Of a stretch of DNA of 64,000 bases, positions 57,110-64,000 are shown one piece after another. Numbering within the stretch: position 1 is the stretch's first letter; each line of letters starts with the position of its first letter. A model generated the notes under the pieces. The model saw only the letters and a list, made by a program, of their open reading frames with translations. It had not been told where the DNA came from and did not search any database. Source of the DNA: Rhodovulum sp. 12E13 (GTDB lineage: Bacteria > Pseudomonadota > Alphaproteobacteria > Rhodobacterales > Rhodobacteraceae); assembly GCF_003340565.1 (NCBI RefSeq), contig NZ_QPLK01000008.1, positions 1-64,000 of the forward strand. Direction: 5' to 3'. Position numbers and translations under genes: made by a program.

Positions 57110-58245
57110 GCCTCCTCCTTCACCGCGCTGTCGCCGCCCGCTTCCGTCACGGAGAGGAATTGCGCCCGCCCCTCCAGCCCCGCGAACAGCTCGCGCCCCG
57201 TGCCCGTGAGCCACGCCTGCGCCCCCAGCGCACAGACCTCGTCATAGAGCGCCGCGCGCCGGCCGGCGTCGAGATGGGCCGCCACCTCGTCGAGCAGCAG
57301 GAGCGGCGGCGCCCCGAAATCCTGCGCCAGCGCACGGGCGTTGGCCAGCACCAGCGACAGAAGCAGGGCCTTCTGCTCGCCGGTGGAGCATTGCGCCGCC
57401 GGCACCCCCTTCGCGGCATAGACCGCCGTCAGGTCCGCCCGGTGAGGCCCGGCGAGCGTGCGCCCCGCCGCCATGTCGCGCACGCGGCCCGCCGCGAGGG
57501 CCTCGGCCAGGCCGCTCTCCGTCGCGGCCGGTTCCGCGCCCTCCGGGCCGGTGAGTGCCAGATCGGCCGCGGGAAAGGTCGTCGCCGCGCCCGCCTGCGC
57601 GGCGGCCACCCGGGCCAGCGCCGCGGCCCGGTGGGCCGCGATCCGCGCGCCCGCCTCCGCCATCCGCCCCTCGAGCGCGCCATACCAGGCCGGGTCGCGC
57701 ACCTCGTCCTTCAAGAGGCGGTTCCGCTCGCGCATCGCCTTCTCGTAGGCCAGAACCGCGTCGCCGTGGCCCGGCTCGAACGACATCGTCATCCGGTCGA
57801 GGAAGCGTCGCCGCCCCTCCGCGGCCTCAGTCCACAGCCGGTCCATGGCCGGCACCAGCCAGACCACCCGCGCAAGCCGCCCCAGCGCCACCTGCGGCGC
57901 CGCCTTGCCATCGATCCGCACGGTGCGCGGGCTGCCGGGCTCGGCCCCCGTCTCCACCTCGTGGGCATGGCCAAGGCTGTCGATCTCGGCCACCACGCGC
58001 CAGCCGACGCCCGCCGCGCGCCGCCCGATCTCCTCCGGCGCGGCCCGGCGCAGCCCCCGGCCCGGCGAGAGCAGCGACACCGCCTCCAGCAGGTTGGTCT
58101 TGCCCGCCCCGTTGGGCCCGTAAATCGCCACCGGCCGCCCGTCGAATTCGAGCGACAGCTTCCGGTGCGAGCGGACCTGCGCGAGCGCGAGCGAGGTCAC
58201 GGCGAGGCGGGACAGGCCGGGGCCAGATGCGGGCGGTCCGGACAC
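57106..58245 (-). CDS. recF: DNA replication/repair protein RecF
   Basis: A 379-residue SMC-like ATPase that helps load RecA at gaps. Walker A is GPNGAGKTN at 43-51, the signature region is CSTGEQKALLLSLVLANA near 297, and Walker B is PLLLLDEVAAHLD near 321. GTG start at 58245. It follows dnaN after 71 bases, which hold dispersed element copy C, and is coupled to the VOC gene. Confidence 0.94.
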   Translation of the reverse strand: MSGPPASGPGLSRLAVTSLALAQVRSHRKLSLEFDGRPVAIYGPNGAGKTNLLEAVSLLSPGRGLRRAAPEEIGRRAAGVGWRVVAEIDSLGHAHEVETGAEPGSPRTVRIDGKAAPQVALGRLARVVWLVPAMDRLWTEAAEGRRRFLDRMTMSFEPGHGDAVLAYEKAMRERNRLLKDEVRDPAWYGALEGRMAEAGARIAAHRAAALARVAAAQAGAATTFPAADLALTGPEGAEPAATESGLAEALAAGRVRDMAAGRTLAGPHRADLTAVYAAKGVPAAQCSTGEQKALLLSLVLANARALAQDFGAPPLLLLDEVAAHLDAGRRAALYDEVCALGAQAWLTGTGRELFAGLEGRAQFLSVTEAGGDSAVKEEA

Positions 58246-58261
58246 GCGGGCGCACCCCCTG

Positions 58262-58283
58262 CTTCTTTCTGTTCAAAATACGC
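58262..58283 (+). repeat. Dispersed intergenic element, copy C
   Basis: CTTCTTTCTGTTCAAAATACGC, 16 of 22 bases identical to copy A. As with copy A upstream of murG, it lies about 17-38 bases upstream of the next start (recF) on the minus strand, in the opposite orientation to transcription. Confidence 0.5.
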
Positions 58284-58316
58284 ATTCCGCCCCGGCGCCA
58301 CACGCGCCGGCGCCGA

Positions 58317-59435
58317 TCAGACGCGCATCGGCATCACCACGTAGAGCGCCGAGGTGTCGGTGCCTTCGCGCATCAGCGTGGGGTCGCCCGACGAGTTGAA
58401 CAGGAACACGGCGTTCTCGCGGTCCACCTGGCTTGCGATCTCGAGCAGGTACTTGGCGTTGAAGCCGATCTCGAGCTTCTCGTCGCCGTAGGCCACCGCC
58501 AGTTCCTCCTCCGCCGCGCCGGCATCGGGGGCGTTGACCGAGAGCACCAGCCGATCCTCGTCGAGCGACAGCTTCACCGCGCGCGAGCGCTCCGAGGACA
58601 CGGTCGCCACCCGGTCCACCGCCTTGGCGAATTCGGTGGCGTCGACCTCCATCCGGCGCGGATTGTTGACGGGGATGACGCGCGTGTAATCGGGGAAGGT
58701 GCCGTCGATCACCTTCGAGGTGAGCGTGATCTCGGGCGTGGCGAAGCGCACCTTGGTCTCCGAGACCGACACCGCGATCTGCGCCTCGTCGTCCTCGAGC
58801 AGCTTGCGCAGCTCGCCCACCGTCTTGCGCGGCACGATCACGCCCGGCATCCCCTCGGCCCCCTCGGGAAGGGGCGCGTCGACGCGGGCCAGCCGGTGCC
58901 CGTCGGTCGCCACGCAGCGCAGCACCGGGCCCTCCTCGCCCTCCGAGACGTGCATGTAGACGCCGTTGAGGTAGTAGCGCGTCTCCTCGGTCGAGATCGC
59001 GAATTTCGACTTGTCGAACAGGCGCCGCAGCACCCTGGCCTCGGCCGAGAAGTTGGCGGCGTAGTCGGTCGCCGCCATGACGGGAAAATCCTCCTTCGGC
59101 AGCGTGGCCAGCGTGAAATGCGCGCGGCCCGCCTCCACCTCCAGCCGGCCCGAGGCGCCGTCGTCGGTCAGCTTCACCAGCGCGCCGTCGGGCAGCTTGC
59201 GCACGATGTCGTGGAAGGTCACGGCGTTGACCGTGGTGGCGCCGGCCCGCTCGACCTGTGCGGCCGTGCGGTCGACCACCTCGATGTCGAGATCGGTGGC
59301 GCGGAAGCTGACCTGCTCGCCCTCGGCCTCGATCAGCACGTTGGCGAGGATCGGAATGGTGTTGCGCCGCTCCACGACCGATTGCGCCTGGGCCAGGGCC
59401 CGGAGCAGGGTGCCGCGTTCGATGCTCATCTTCAT
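58317..59435 (-). CDS. dnaN: DNA polymerase III beta sliding clamp
   Basis: A 372-residue clamp of three repeated domains. N-terminal QSVVERRNTIPILANVLIEA, ATDLDIEVVD near 48, TDGHRLARVDAPLP near 178, and the C-terminal ending ALYVVMPMRV are characteristic. It encircles DNA and tethers polymerase III. ATG at 59435 (MKMSIERG). 160 bases after dnaA; the gap is GC-rich and shows no clear promoter. Confidence 0.96.
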   Translation of the reverse strand: MKMSIERGTLLRALAQAQSVVERRNTIPILANVLIEAEGEQVSFRATDLDIEVVDRTAAQVERAGATTVNAVTFHDIVRKLPDGALVKLTDDGASGRLEVEAGRAHFTLATLPKEDFPVMAATDYAANFSAEARVLRRLFDKSKFAISTEETRYYLNGVYMHVSEGEEGPVLRCVATDGHRLARVDAPLPEGAEGMPGVIVPRKTVGELRKLLEDDEAQIAVSVSETKVRFATPEITLTSKVIDGTFPDYTRVIPVNNPRRMEVDATEFAKAVDRVATVSSERSRAVKLSLDEDRLVLSVNAPDAGAAEEELAVAYGDEKLEIGFNAKYLLEIASQVDRENAVFLFNSSGDPTLMREGTDTSALYVVMPMRV

Positions 59436-59595
59436 GTGGGCCGCTCCCCCTTCGACCGTCCCCGCGGCCGGCGTCGTCTGGCAGCCCGACGGGCCGCGCG
59501 GGCCGGCCGGGATCGGCACGTTAGCCGAAATGGGGGCGGGCACAAGTGCCGCGCCGCAACACTGCCGGCGCCCGCGCCACCCCGGCCGGGCGGGT

Positions 59596-61053
59596 TCAGG
59601 ATTCGAGCATCTGGCGCAGCAGTTCGAGGTCTTCGGCGATCTGCGTATCCTTGGCCTTGAGCTCTTCGACGCGCTTGACCGCGTGCATGACCGTGGTGTG
59701 GTCGCGGCCGCCGAAGCGGCGCCCGATCTCGGGCAGCGAGCGCGAGGTGAGAGTCTTGGCCAGATACATCGCCATCTGCCGCGGCCGGGCGATGGTGCGG
59801 TGGCGCTTCGGCCCGACCATGTCGGACAGCCGCATGTGGTAATGCTCGGCCACCGTGCGCTGGATCTCCTCGATCGAGACTTTCCGGTCGGACGCGCGCA
59901 GGATGTCCGACAGGCATTCCTGCGTCATCTCGAGCGTCACTTCCTTGCCCACGAAGGAGCCGAAGGCGAACAGCTTGATCAGCGCCCCCTCGAGCACGCG
60001 GACATTGGTGGTGATCCGGTGCGCGAGGAACTCGAGCACCGCGTCGCGGATCACCACGCCGGCGTAGCTCTCGGCGTACTGGTCGCGCTTCTGCTGGAGG
60101 ATGCCGAGGCGAAGCTCGTAGTCGGTGGGGTGAAGGTCGACGACCAGGCCCGACTGGAGGCGGCTCGCGATCCTGTTCTCGAGCTTCTTGATCTCGACCG
60201 GAGCACGGTCGGCCGAGATGACGATCTGCTTGTGCTGGTCGACCAGCGCATTGAACGTGTGGAAGAACTCTTCCTGCGTGCCATCCTTGCCGGCGATGAA
60301 CTGGACGTCGTCGACCATCAGCACGTCGACCGCGCGGAACAGCTCCTTGAACTCGATCATCTCGCGCTCGCGCAGGGCCTGCACGAACCGGTACATGAAC
60401 TGCTCGGCAGAGAGGTAGAGCACGCGCAGGTCGGGCCGAGCCTGCTGCAACTGCCACGCGATGGCGTGCATCAGGTGCGTCTTGCCGAGGCCCACGCCGC
60501 CATAGAGGAACAGCGGGTTGAACGTGACGGTCGCCCCCTCGGCCACCCGGCGGGCGGCGGCGTGGGCGAGCTGGTTGGGCTTGCCCACGACGAAGGTGTC
60601 GAACGTGTAGCGCGGGTCCAGAGCGCCGCCGGGCAGCTCGGTCCGGGCGGCGCGCGCCTCGGCCGGTGCGGCCCTCGCGGCGCCGTCGGGGGCGCTGCCT
60701 GCGAGGGGCGCACCATCTACCCGCGCCTCGGCCGCGGCCGAGCCCCGCCTCGGCACCCCGTTCTCCGGGCCCGGCCGGGCCCCGCGGCTGGCCGCGGCGG
60801 GCCGGCCGGCCCCCGGGCCGACGCTCAACTCGATGCGCTCGACGGCGGCGCCGGTGCGCGCGATGTGGTGACGGATCTGGTCGGCGTAGTTACGCGCCAC
60901 CCAGGAGCGGATGAAGGTGGTCGGCGCCCGGAAGCGGGCCACCCCGTCCTCGAGCGCATCGAATTCCAGCGGCTCTATCCACGCCGTGAAGTTGGTCTGC
61001 CCGATGGTCTTCGCCAGATCCTCGCATACGCGCCCCCAGGTTTCATTCGTCAT
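59596..61053 (-). CDS. dnaA: Chromosomal replication initiator DnaA
   Basis: A 485-residue initiator. Domain I is 1-80; domain II (about 80-140) is an Ala/Gly/Pro-rich linker; domain III is AAA+ with Walker A GGVGLGKT at 185-192 and Walker B VDVLMVDDVQF; domain IV has the DNA-binding signature GGRDHTTVMHAVKRVEEL near 455. Start MTNETWGRVCEDLA is conserved in Rhodobacterales. No good DnaA-box cluster was seen in the upstream gap, so the origin may lie elsewhere. Confidence 0.96.
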   Translation of the reverse strand: MTNETWGRVCEDLAKTIGQTNFTAWIEPLEFDALEDGVARFRAPTTFIRSWVARNYADQIRHHIARTGAAVERIELSVGPGAGRPAAASRGARPGPENGVPRRGSAAAEARVDGAPLAGSAPDGAARAAPAEARAARTELPGGALDPRYTFDTFVVGKPNQLAHAAARRVAEGATVTFNPLFLYGGVGLGKTHLMHAIAWQLQQARPDLRVLYLSAEQFMYRFVQALREREMIEFKELFRAVDVLMVDDVQFIAGKDGTQEEFFHTFNALVDQHKQIVISADRAPVEIKKLENRIASRLQSGLVVDLHPTDYELRLGILQQKRDQYAESYAGVVIRDAVLEFLAHRITTNVRVLEGALIKLFAFGSFVGKEVTLEMTQECLSDILRASDRKVSIEEIQRTVAEHYHMRLSDMVGPKRHRTIARPRQMAMYLAKTLTSRSLPEIGRRFGGRDHTTVMHAVKRVEELKAKDTQIAEDLELLRQMLES

Positions 61054-61609
61054 CGCAGCCGGCTCGCCCCCAATTTCTTACTCTGACCGGATACCCGCGC
61101 CGCAGCGACCCGGGACCGTTTATGTGCCGTGTCGGACGCGTCACGACGCAAGGGGGGTGGTCGCCGGCGGACCTGCCGCCAACGGGAAAAGCGAGTGCCG
61201 GCGATCGAACGCCGACTCCCGCACTCCATTTCCTCGGGTGCATCGTGCCCTGAACCCCGTGCAGCACACCGATGCTCCGCCCCCGAAACGGGGCACGCCT
61301 TGGACGATCAAGGTAGCAGGGCTCCCCCAACAGAGCCGTGTCTCGCTGCCTGATCGACCCTGTCCCCCCGGACATAACGAGTCGCATCCGGAAGCTAGCA
61401 AGGCCGTGAGAGACCGCGCAACTTATCTTCTCAGTTGACTTCACGGTTTCGTAGGCGAATCCGCCCAAGGGCTTGCAACGTCAATGAAACAAGGGGCAAG
61501 GCACTTCGCATGACAAAGGGCGCACCGTCTGGCGCGCCCTTTCGGTCAGGTCGATCCGCGAGGATGCGTGGCGCGGGCGCCTCAGATCCGGAGCCCCGGA
61601 TCCAGTCGC
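61054..61609. other. dnaA-rpsT intergenic region
   Basis: A 556-base gap, lower in GC than the genes around it near 61370-61520. It holds the dnaA control region and the rpsT terminator. I found no match to TTATCCACA good enough to call a DnaA box and no gene-like frame. An origin of replication is possible but not supported by what I can see. Confidence 0.6.
61515..61542 (-). terminator. Terminator-like hairpin after rpsT
   Basis: Arms AAAGGGCGC (61515-61523) and GCGCCCTTT (61534-61542). On the minus strand the stem ends in CCCTTTG, 68 bases after the rpsT stop. A short T-tail makes it a moderate terminator; because the arms end in A and T runs on both sides it could act in both directions. 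Confidence 0.6.
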
Positions 61610-61876
61610 TCAGCCGCCCAGCGCCTTTACCCGCGACGACAGGCGCGACATCTTCCGCGCCGCGGTGTTCTTGTGGACGACCCCCTTGGTCACGCCGCGC
61701 ATCAGCTCGGGCTGGGCGGCACGAAGGGCGGCCTTGGCGGCCTCGGCGTCGCCCGAGGCGATCGCCTCCTCGACCTTGCGCAGGAAGGTGCGGATGCGCG
61801 AGCGGCGGGCCTTGTTGACGGCGTAGCGGCGCTCGTTCTGGCGGGCGCGCTTCTTGGACTGGGGCGTGTTGGCCAT
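61610..61876 (-). CDS. rpsT: 30S ribosomal protein S20
   Basis: An 88-residue basic ribosomal protein: [26 protein letters not shown] opening, [22 protein letters not shown] ending, full length for the family. It binds 16S rRNA in the small subunit. Placed directly upstream of dnaA as in many alphaproteobacteria. Confidence 0.97.
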   Translation of the reverse strand: MANTPQSKKRARQNERRYAVNKARRSRIRTFLRKVEEAIASGDAEAAKAALRAAQPELMRGVTKGVVHKNTAARKMSRLSSRVKALGG

Positions 61877-62102
61877 GGGCTCTCTCTTGTCAGGTCTTCA
61901 CGATACGGCACTTGCGCGGGAAGACCCGACCCCGGGTTCGATACCGGGAGATTCCGGCCAGGCGGGCCTCACGCGCATGTCTGGACGGGCGCATAGGCCA
62001 ATTCGACGGCGAAGGGAAGCCCCCCGGGACGCCCCTACGAGACGCCCCTGCACGACACCCGCACGCGGCGCCCAGGGGGGACACCACCGGCGCCCCCTGC
62101 CC

Positions 62103-62879
62103 TCACTTGTCGCGGAACTGGGCCTCGCGCTTCTCGAGGAAGGCGCCCATGCCCTCCTTCTGGTCCTCGGTGGCGAAGAGCGCGTGGAACAGCCGACGCT
62201 CGAACAGCAGGCCCTCGCTGAGCGGCGTCTCGTAGGCCCGGTTGACCGCCTCCTTGACCGCCATCGCGGTCAGCTGCGACTTCTCGGCGATCTTGCCGGC
62301 GGCCTCCATCGCCTCGTCCATCAGCTTCTTCGACGGCACGACGCGGCTGACGAGGCCGCACTGCTCGGCTTCCTCGGCATCCATGAAGCGCCCCGTCAGG
62401 TGCATGTCCATGCTCTTCGACTTGCCGACGAGCCGGGTCAGGCGCTGGGTGCCGCCCATCCCGGCCACGACGCCGAGATTGATCTCGGGCTGGCCGAACT
62501 TGGCGGTGTCGGCGGCGATGATGAAGTCGCACATCATGGCGAGCTCGCAGCCGCCCCCGAGCGCATAGCCGGCCACCGCGGCGACGATCGGCTTGCGGAT
62601 GGCGAGGATGCGCTCGGCCTCGTTTCCGAACAGGTCGCGCCCGAACACGTCGACGAACGACTTCCCGGCCATCTCGGAGATGTCGGCGCCCGCGGCGAAC
62701 GCCTTGTCGGAGCCGGTGAGCACGATGCATCGCACCTTCTCGTTCGCGTCGGCCTCGCGGAGCGCCTCGCCGAGTTCGCGCAGGATCTGGCTGTTGAGGG
62801 CGTTGAGAGCCTCGGGGCGATTGAGCTTGATCAGGCAGATATGGTCGCTGACCTCGACGATGAGCGTCTCGTAAGCCAT
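62103..62879 (-). CDS. Enoyl-CoA hydratase
   Basis: A 258-residue crotonase-family enzyme that hydrates 2-enoyl-CoA in beta-oxidation. The oxyanion-hole segments are [12 protein letters not shown] near 59 and [15 protein letters not shown] near 103, and the two catalytic glutamates are in GGGCELAMM and [18 protein letters not shown]. The close match to short-chain enoyl-CoA hydratases favours crotonyl-like substrates. It lies 63 bases after mutM; the 226-base gap to rpsT contains the rpsT leader. Confidence 0.92.
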   Translation of the reverse strand: MAYETLIVEVSDHICLIKLNRPEALNALNSQILRELGEALREADANEKVRCIVLTGSDKAFAAGADISEMAGKSFVDVFGRDLFGNEAERILAIRKPIVAAVAGYALGGGCELAMMCDFIIAADTAKFGQPEINLGVVAGMGGTQRLTRLVGKSKSMDMHLTGRFMDAEEAEQCGLVSRVVPSKKLMDEAMEAAGKIAEKSQLTAMAVKEAVNRAYETPLSEGLLFERRLFHALFATEDQKEGMGAFLEKREAQFRDK

Positions 62880-62942
62880 GGCGTCGCGCCTTTCGCTGGT
62901 TTCGCCCGGGCGAGGCTTAGCAGCCCGGACCGCGGGTTCAAG

Positions 62943-63794
62943 CTATCTCTGGCACACCGGGCAGTAGAACGACGACCGCCCCGATTGCACGACGCGGCGC
63001 ACCGTTCCCGCGCAGCCCGGCGTGCGGCACGGCTGGTCCTGGCGGCCGTAGACGCGGAAGACGTGCTGGAAATAGCCGAGTTCGCCGTCGGCCTGACGGT
63101 AGTCGCGCAAGGACGAGCCCCCGGCCTCGATCGCCTCGGTCAGCACCGCGCGGATCGCCGGCACGAGGCTTGCCGCGCGCGCGGCCGAGAGGCGCCCGGC
63201 CTTGCGCACCGGCGAGATGCCGGTGCGGTGCAGCACCTCGCAGACATAGATGTTGCCGAGACCCGCCACCAGCCGCTGGTCGAGCAGCGCCGCCTTGACG
63301 GGGGTGTTGCGCCCCTTGAGACGGGCGGCGAGGTAGGGCTCGTCGAAGGCGTTGCCGAGCGGCTCCGGCCCGAGACCGGCAAGCAGGCGATGCCCCTCTT
63401 CCGTGCCGGTCGCCATCAGATCCCACATGCCGAAGCGGCGGGGATCGTTGTAGGTGACGCGGGCACCGCCCTCCATGTCGAGCACGATGTGGTCGTGCGC
63501 CTGCGGCGCGGCGTGCTCGTGCTGGTAGGCGCCGAGCTGCACGCCCGAGATCAGCACGCGCCCCGACATGCCGAGATGGATGAGCAGCGTCTCGCCGGTG
63601 TCGAGATCGGCGAGGATGTATTTCGACCGCCGCCGCAGCCGCTCCACCCGCGCGCCGGTCAGCCGCTCGGCCATGCGCTCGGGCAGGGGCCAGCGCAGAT
63701 CGGGCCGGCGGACCTGCGCGGCCGCGATCCTGCGCCCCGTCAGAACGGGCTCGAGCCCACGGCGGACCGTCTCGACCTCGGGTAGTTCCGGCAT
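62943..63794 (-). CDS. mutM: Formamidopyrimidine-DNA glycosylase
   Basis: A 283-residue bifunctional DNA glycosylase/AP lyase removing 8-oxoguanine. The catalytic Pro2 and Glu3 are in [13 protein letters not shown]; the H2TH region has [18 protein letters not shown] near 208; the C-terminal zinc finger uses CRTPGC and CPVC. All catalytic residues are intact. ATG at 63794 is fixed by the need for Pro2. Confidence 0.96.
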   Translation of the reverse strand: MPELPEVETVRRGLEPVLTGRRIAAAQVRRPDLRWPLPERMAERLTGARVERLRRRSKYILADLDTGETLLIHLGMSGRVLISGVQLGAYQHEHAAPQAHDHIVLDMEGGARVTYNDPRRFGMWDLMATGTEEGHRLLAGLGPEPLGNAFDEPYLAARLKGRNTPVKAALLDQRLVAGLGNIYVCEVLHRTGISPVRKAGRLSAARAASLVPAIRAVLTEAIEAGGSSLRDYRQADGELGYFQHVFRVYGRQDQPCRTPGCAGTVRRVVQSGRSSFYCPVCQR

Positions 63795-63994
63795 TCGCCC
63801 CCTTCTCGCCCTTCGTTCTCCGACACCCTGGCCGCCAGCGTCTCCTCGAGTTCGTCGCGGCCCGCGAGGTATCTCAGAACTTGCGCGCGCCTCCCATCCC
63901 GAAAGCGCAGACGCAGGAAATGGGGATCGGGGTCTTCCACCGCCACCAGCCCGTCGAGCGGCAGGCTGCGCCGCACGAAGGCCAACGTCGGCAC
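63740..63994 (-). CDS. Hypothetical small ORF overlapping mutM start
   Basis: An 84-residue frame (GTG at 63994, or longer and cut by the window edge) that runs 55 bases into mutM. Residues 20-55 look protein-like ([21 protein letters not shown]), but the end is only the shadow of mutM. I do not recognise it. It could be the 3' end of a real gene that starts outside the window, or a chance frame. Confidence 0.25.
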   Translation of the reverse strand: MPTLAFVRRSLPLDGLVAVEDPDPHFLRLRFRDGRRAQVLRYLAGRDELEETLAARVSENEGREGGECRNYPRSRRSAVGSSPF

Positions 63995-64000
63995 GAGAGC

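Noticed and set aside
61054-61609. Origin of replication between dnaA and rpsT
   Set aside because: No convincing TTATCCACA-type boxes or AT-rich unwinding stretch could be read; sequences such as TTATGTGCC and TTATCTTCT differ at several positions. Described only as an intergenic region.

Overview
The window is a roughly 70% GC chromosomal segment of an alphaproteobacterium, most likely a member of the Rhodobacteraceae (Rhodobacterales). The grounds are the GC content, the mur/fts gene order with a DUF2484 gene between murC and murB and lpxC after ftsZ, the dnaA-dnaN-recF-gyrB block with rpsT upstream of dnaA, and intergenic elements of a kind I associate with that family. The identification is inferred from gene content, not from a database search. 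All coding density is explained by bacterial housekeeping and metabolic genes; I see no prophage, insertion sequence, CRISPR array or tRNA.

Region 1 (1-9.8 kb): the 3' end of ahcY, then a minus-strand cluster for aerobic carbon monoxide oxidation. Read in transcription order it is a MHYT-LytTR membrane regulator (coxC-like), coxM, coxS, coxL, coxD, coxE, an XdhC/coxF gene, a MobA-like nucleotidyltransferase and coxG. CoxL carries the form I active-site motif AYRCSFR (Cys384), so this is a true Mo-Cu CO dehydrogenase and not a generic xanthine dehydrogenase relative. A perfect 21-bp inverted repeat separates the structural genes coxMSL from the assembly genes coxDEFG.

Region 2 (9.9-21.6 kb): a ferritin-like DUF892 gene; an eight-gene minus-strand operon for uptake and breakdown of a polyamine-like or amino-acid-like substrate (two permeases, Tat-type binding protein, ATPase, class III aminotransferase, BKACE beta-keto acid cleavage enzyme, GNAT acetyltransferase, acetylpolyamine amidohydrolase) with a divergent LysR regulator; then cysK and oxyR.

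Region 3 (21.7-31 kb): katG divergent from oxyR, then a plus-strand run of a SPOR/RlpA-like lipoprotein, a D,D-carboxypeptidase, tmk, holB, tatD, an MBL-fold hydrolase and an AEC transporter.

Region 4 (31-45.6 kb): the division and cell wall cluster on the minus strand, in transcription order murD, ftsW, murG, murC, DUF2484, murB, ddl, a small membrane protein, ftsQ, ftsA, a secreted protein with a PEP-CTERM-like tail, ftsZ, lpxC. The surface-protein gene and its terminator sit between ftsA and ftsZ, so ftsZ must be transcribed from its own promoter.

Region 5 (45.7-52.6 kb): capsule genes kpsS, a Wza/KpsD-type export lipoprotein and kpsC run directly into murD, followed by divergent ribE and galM. 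Region 6 (53-64 kb): gyrB, a LysE exporter, two VOC proteins, recF, dnaN, dnaA, rpsT, an enoyl-CoA hydratase and mutM, all on the minus strand.
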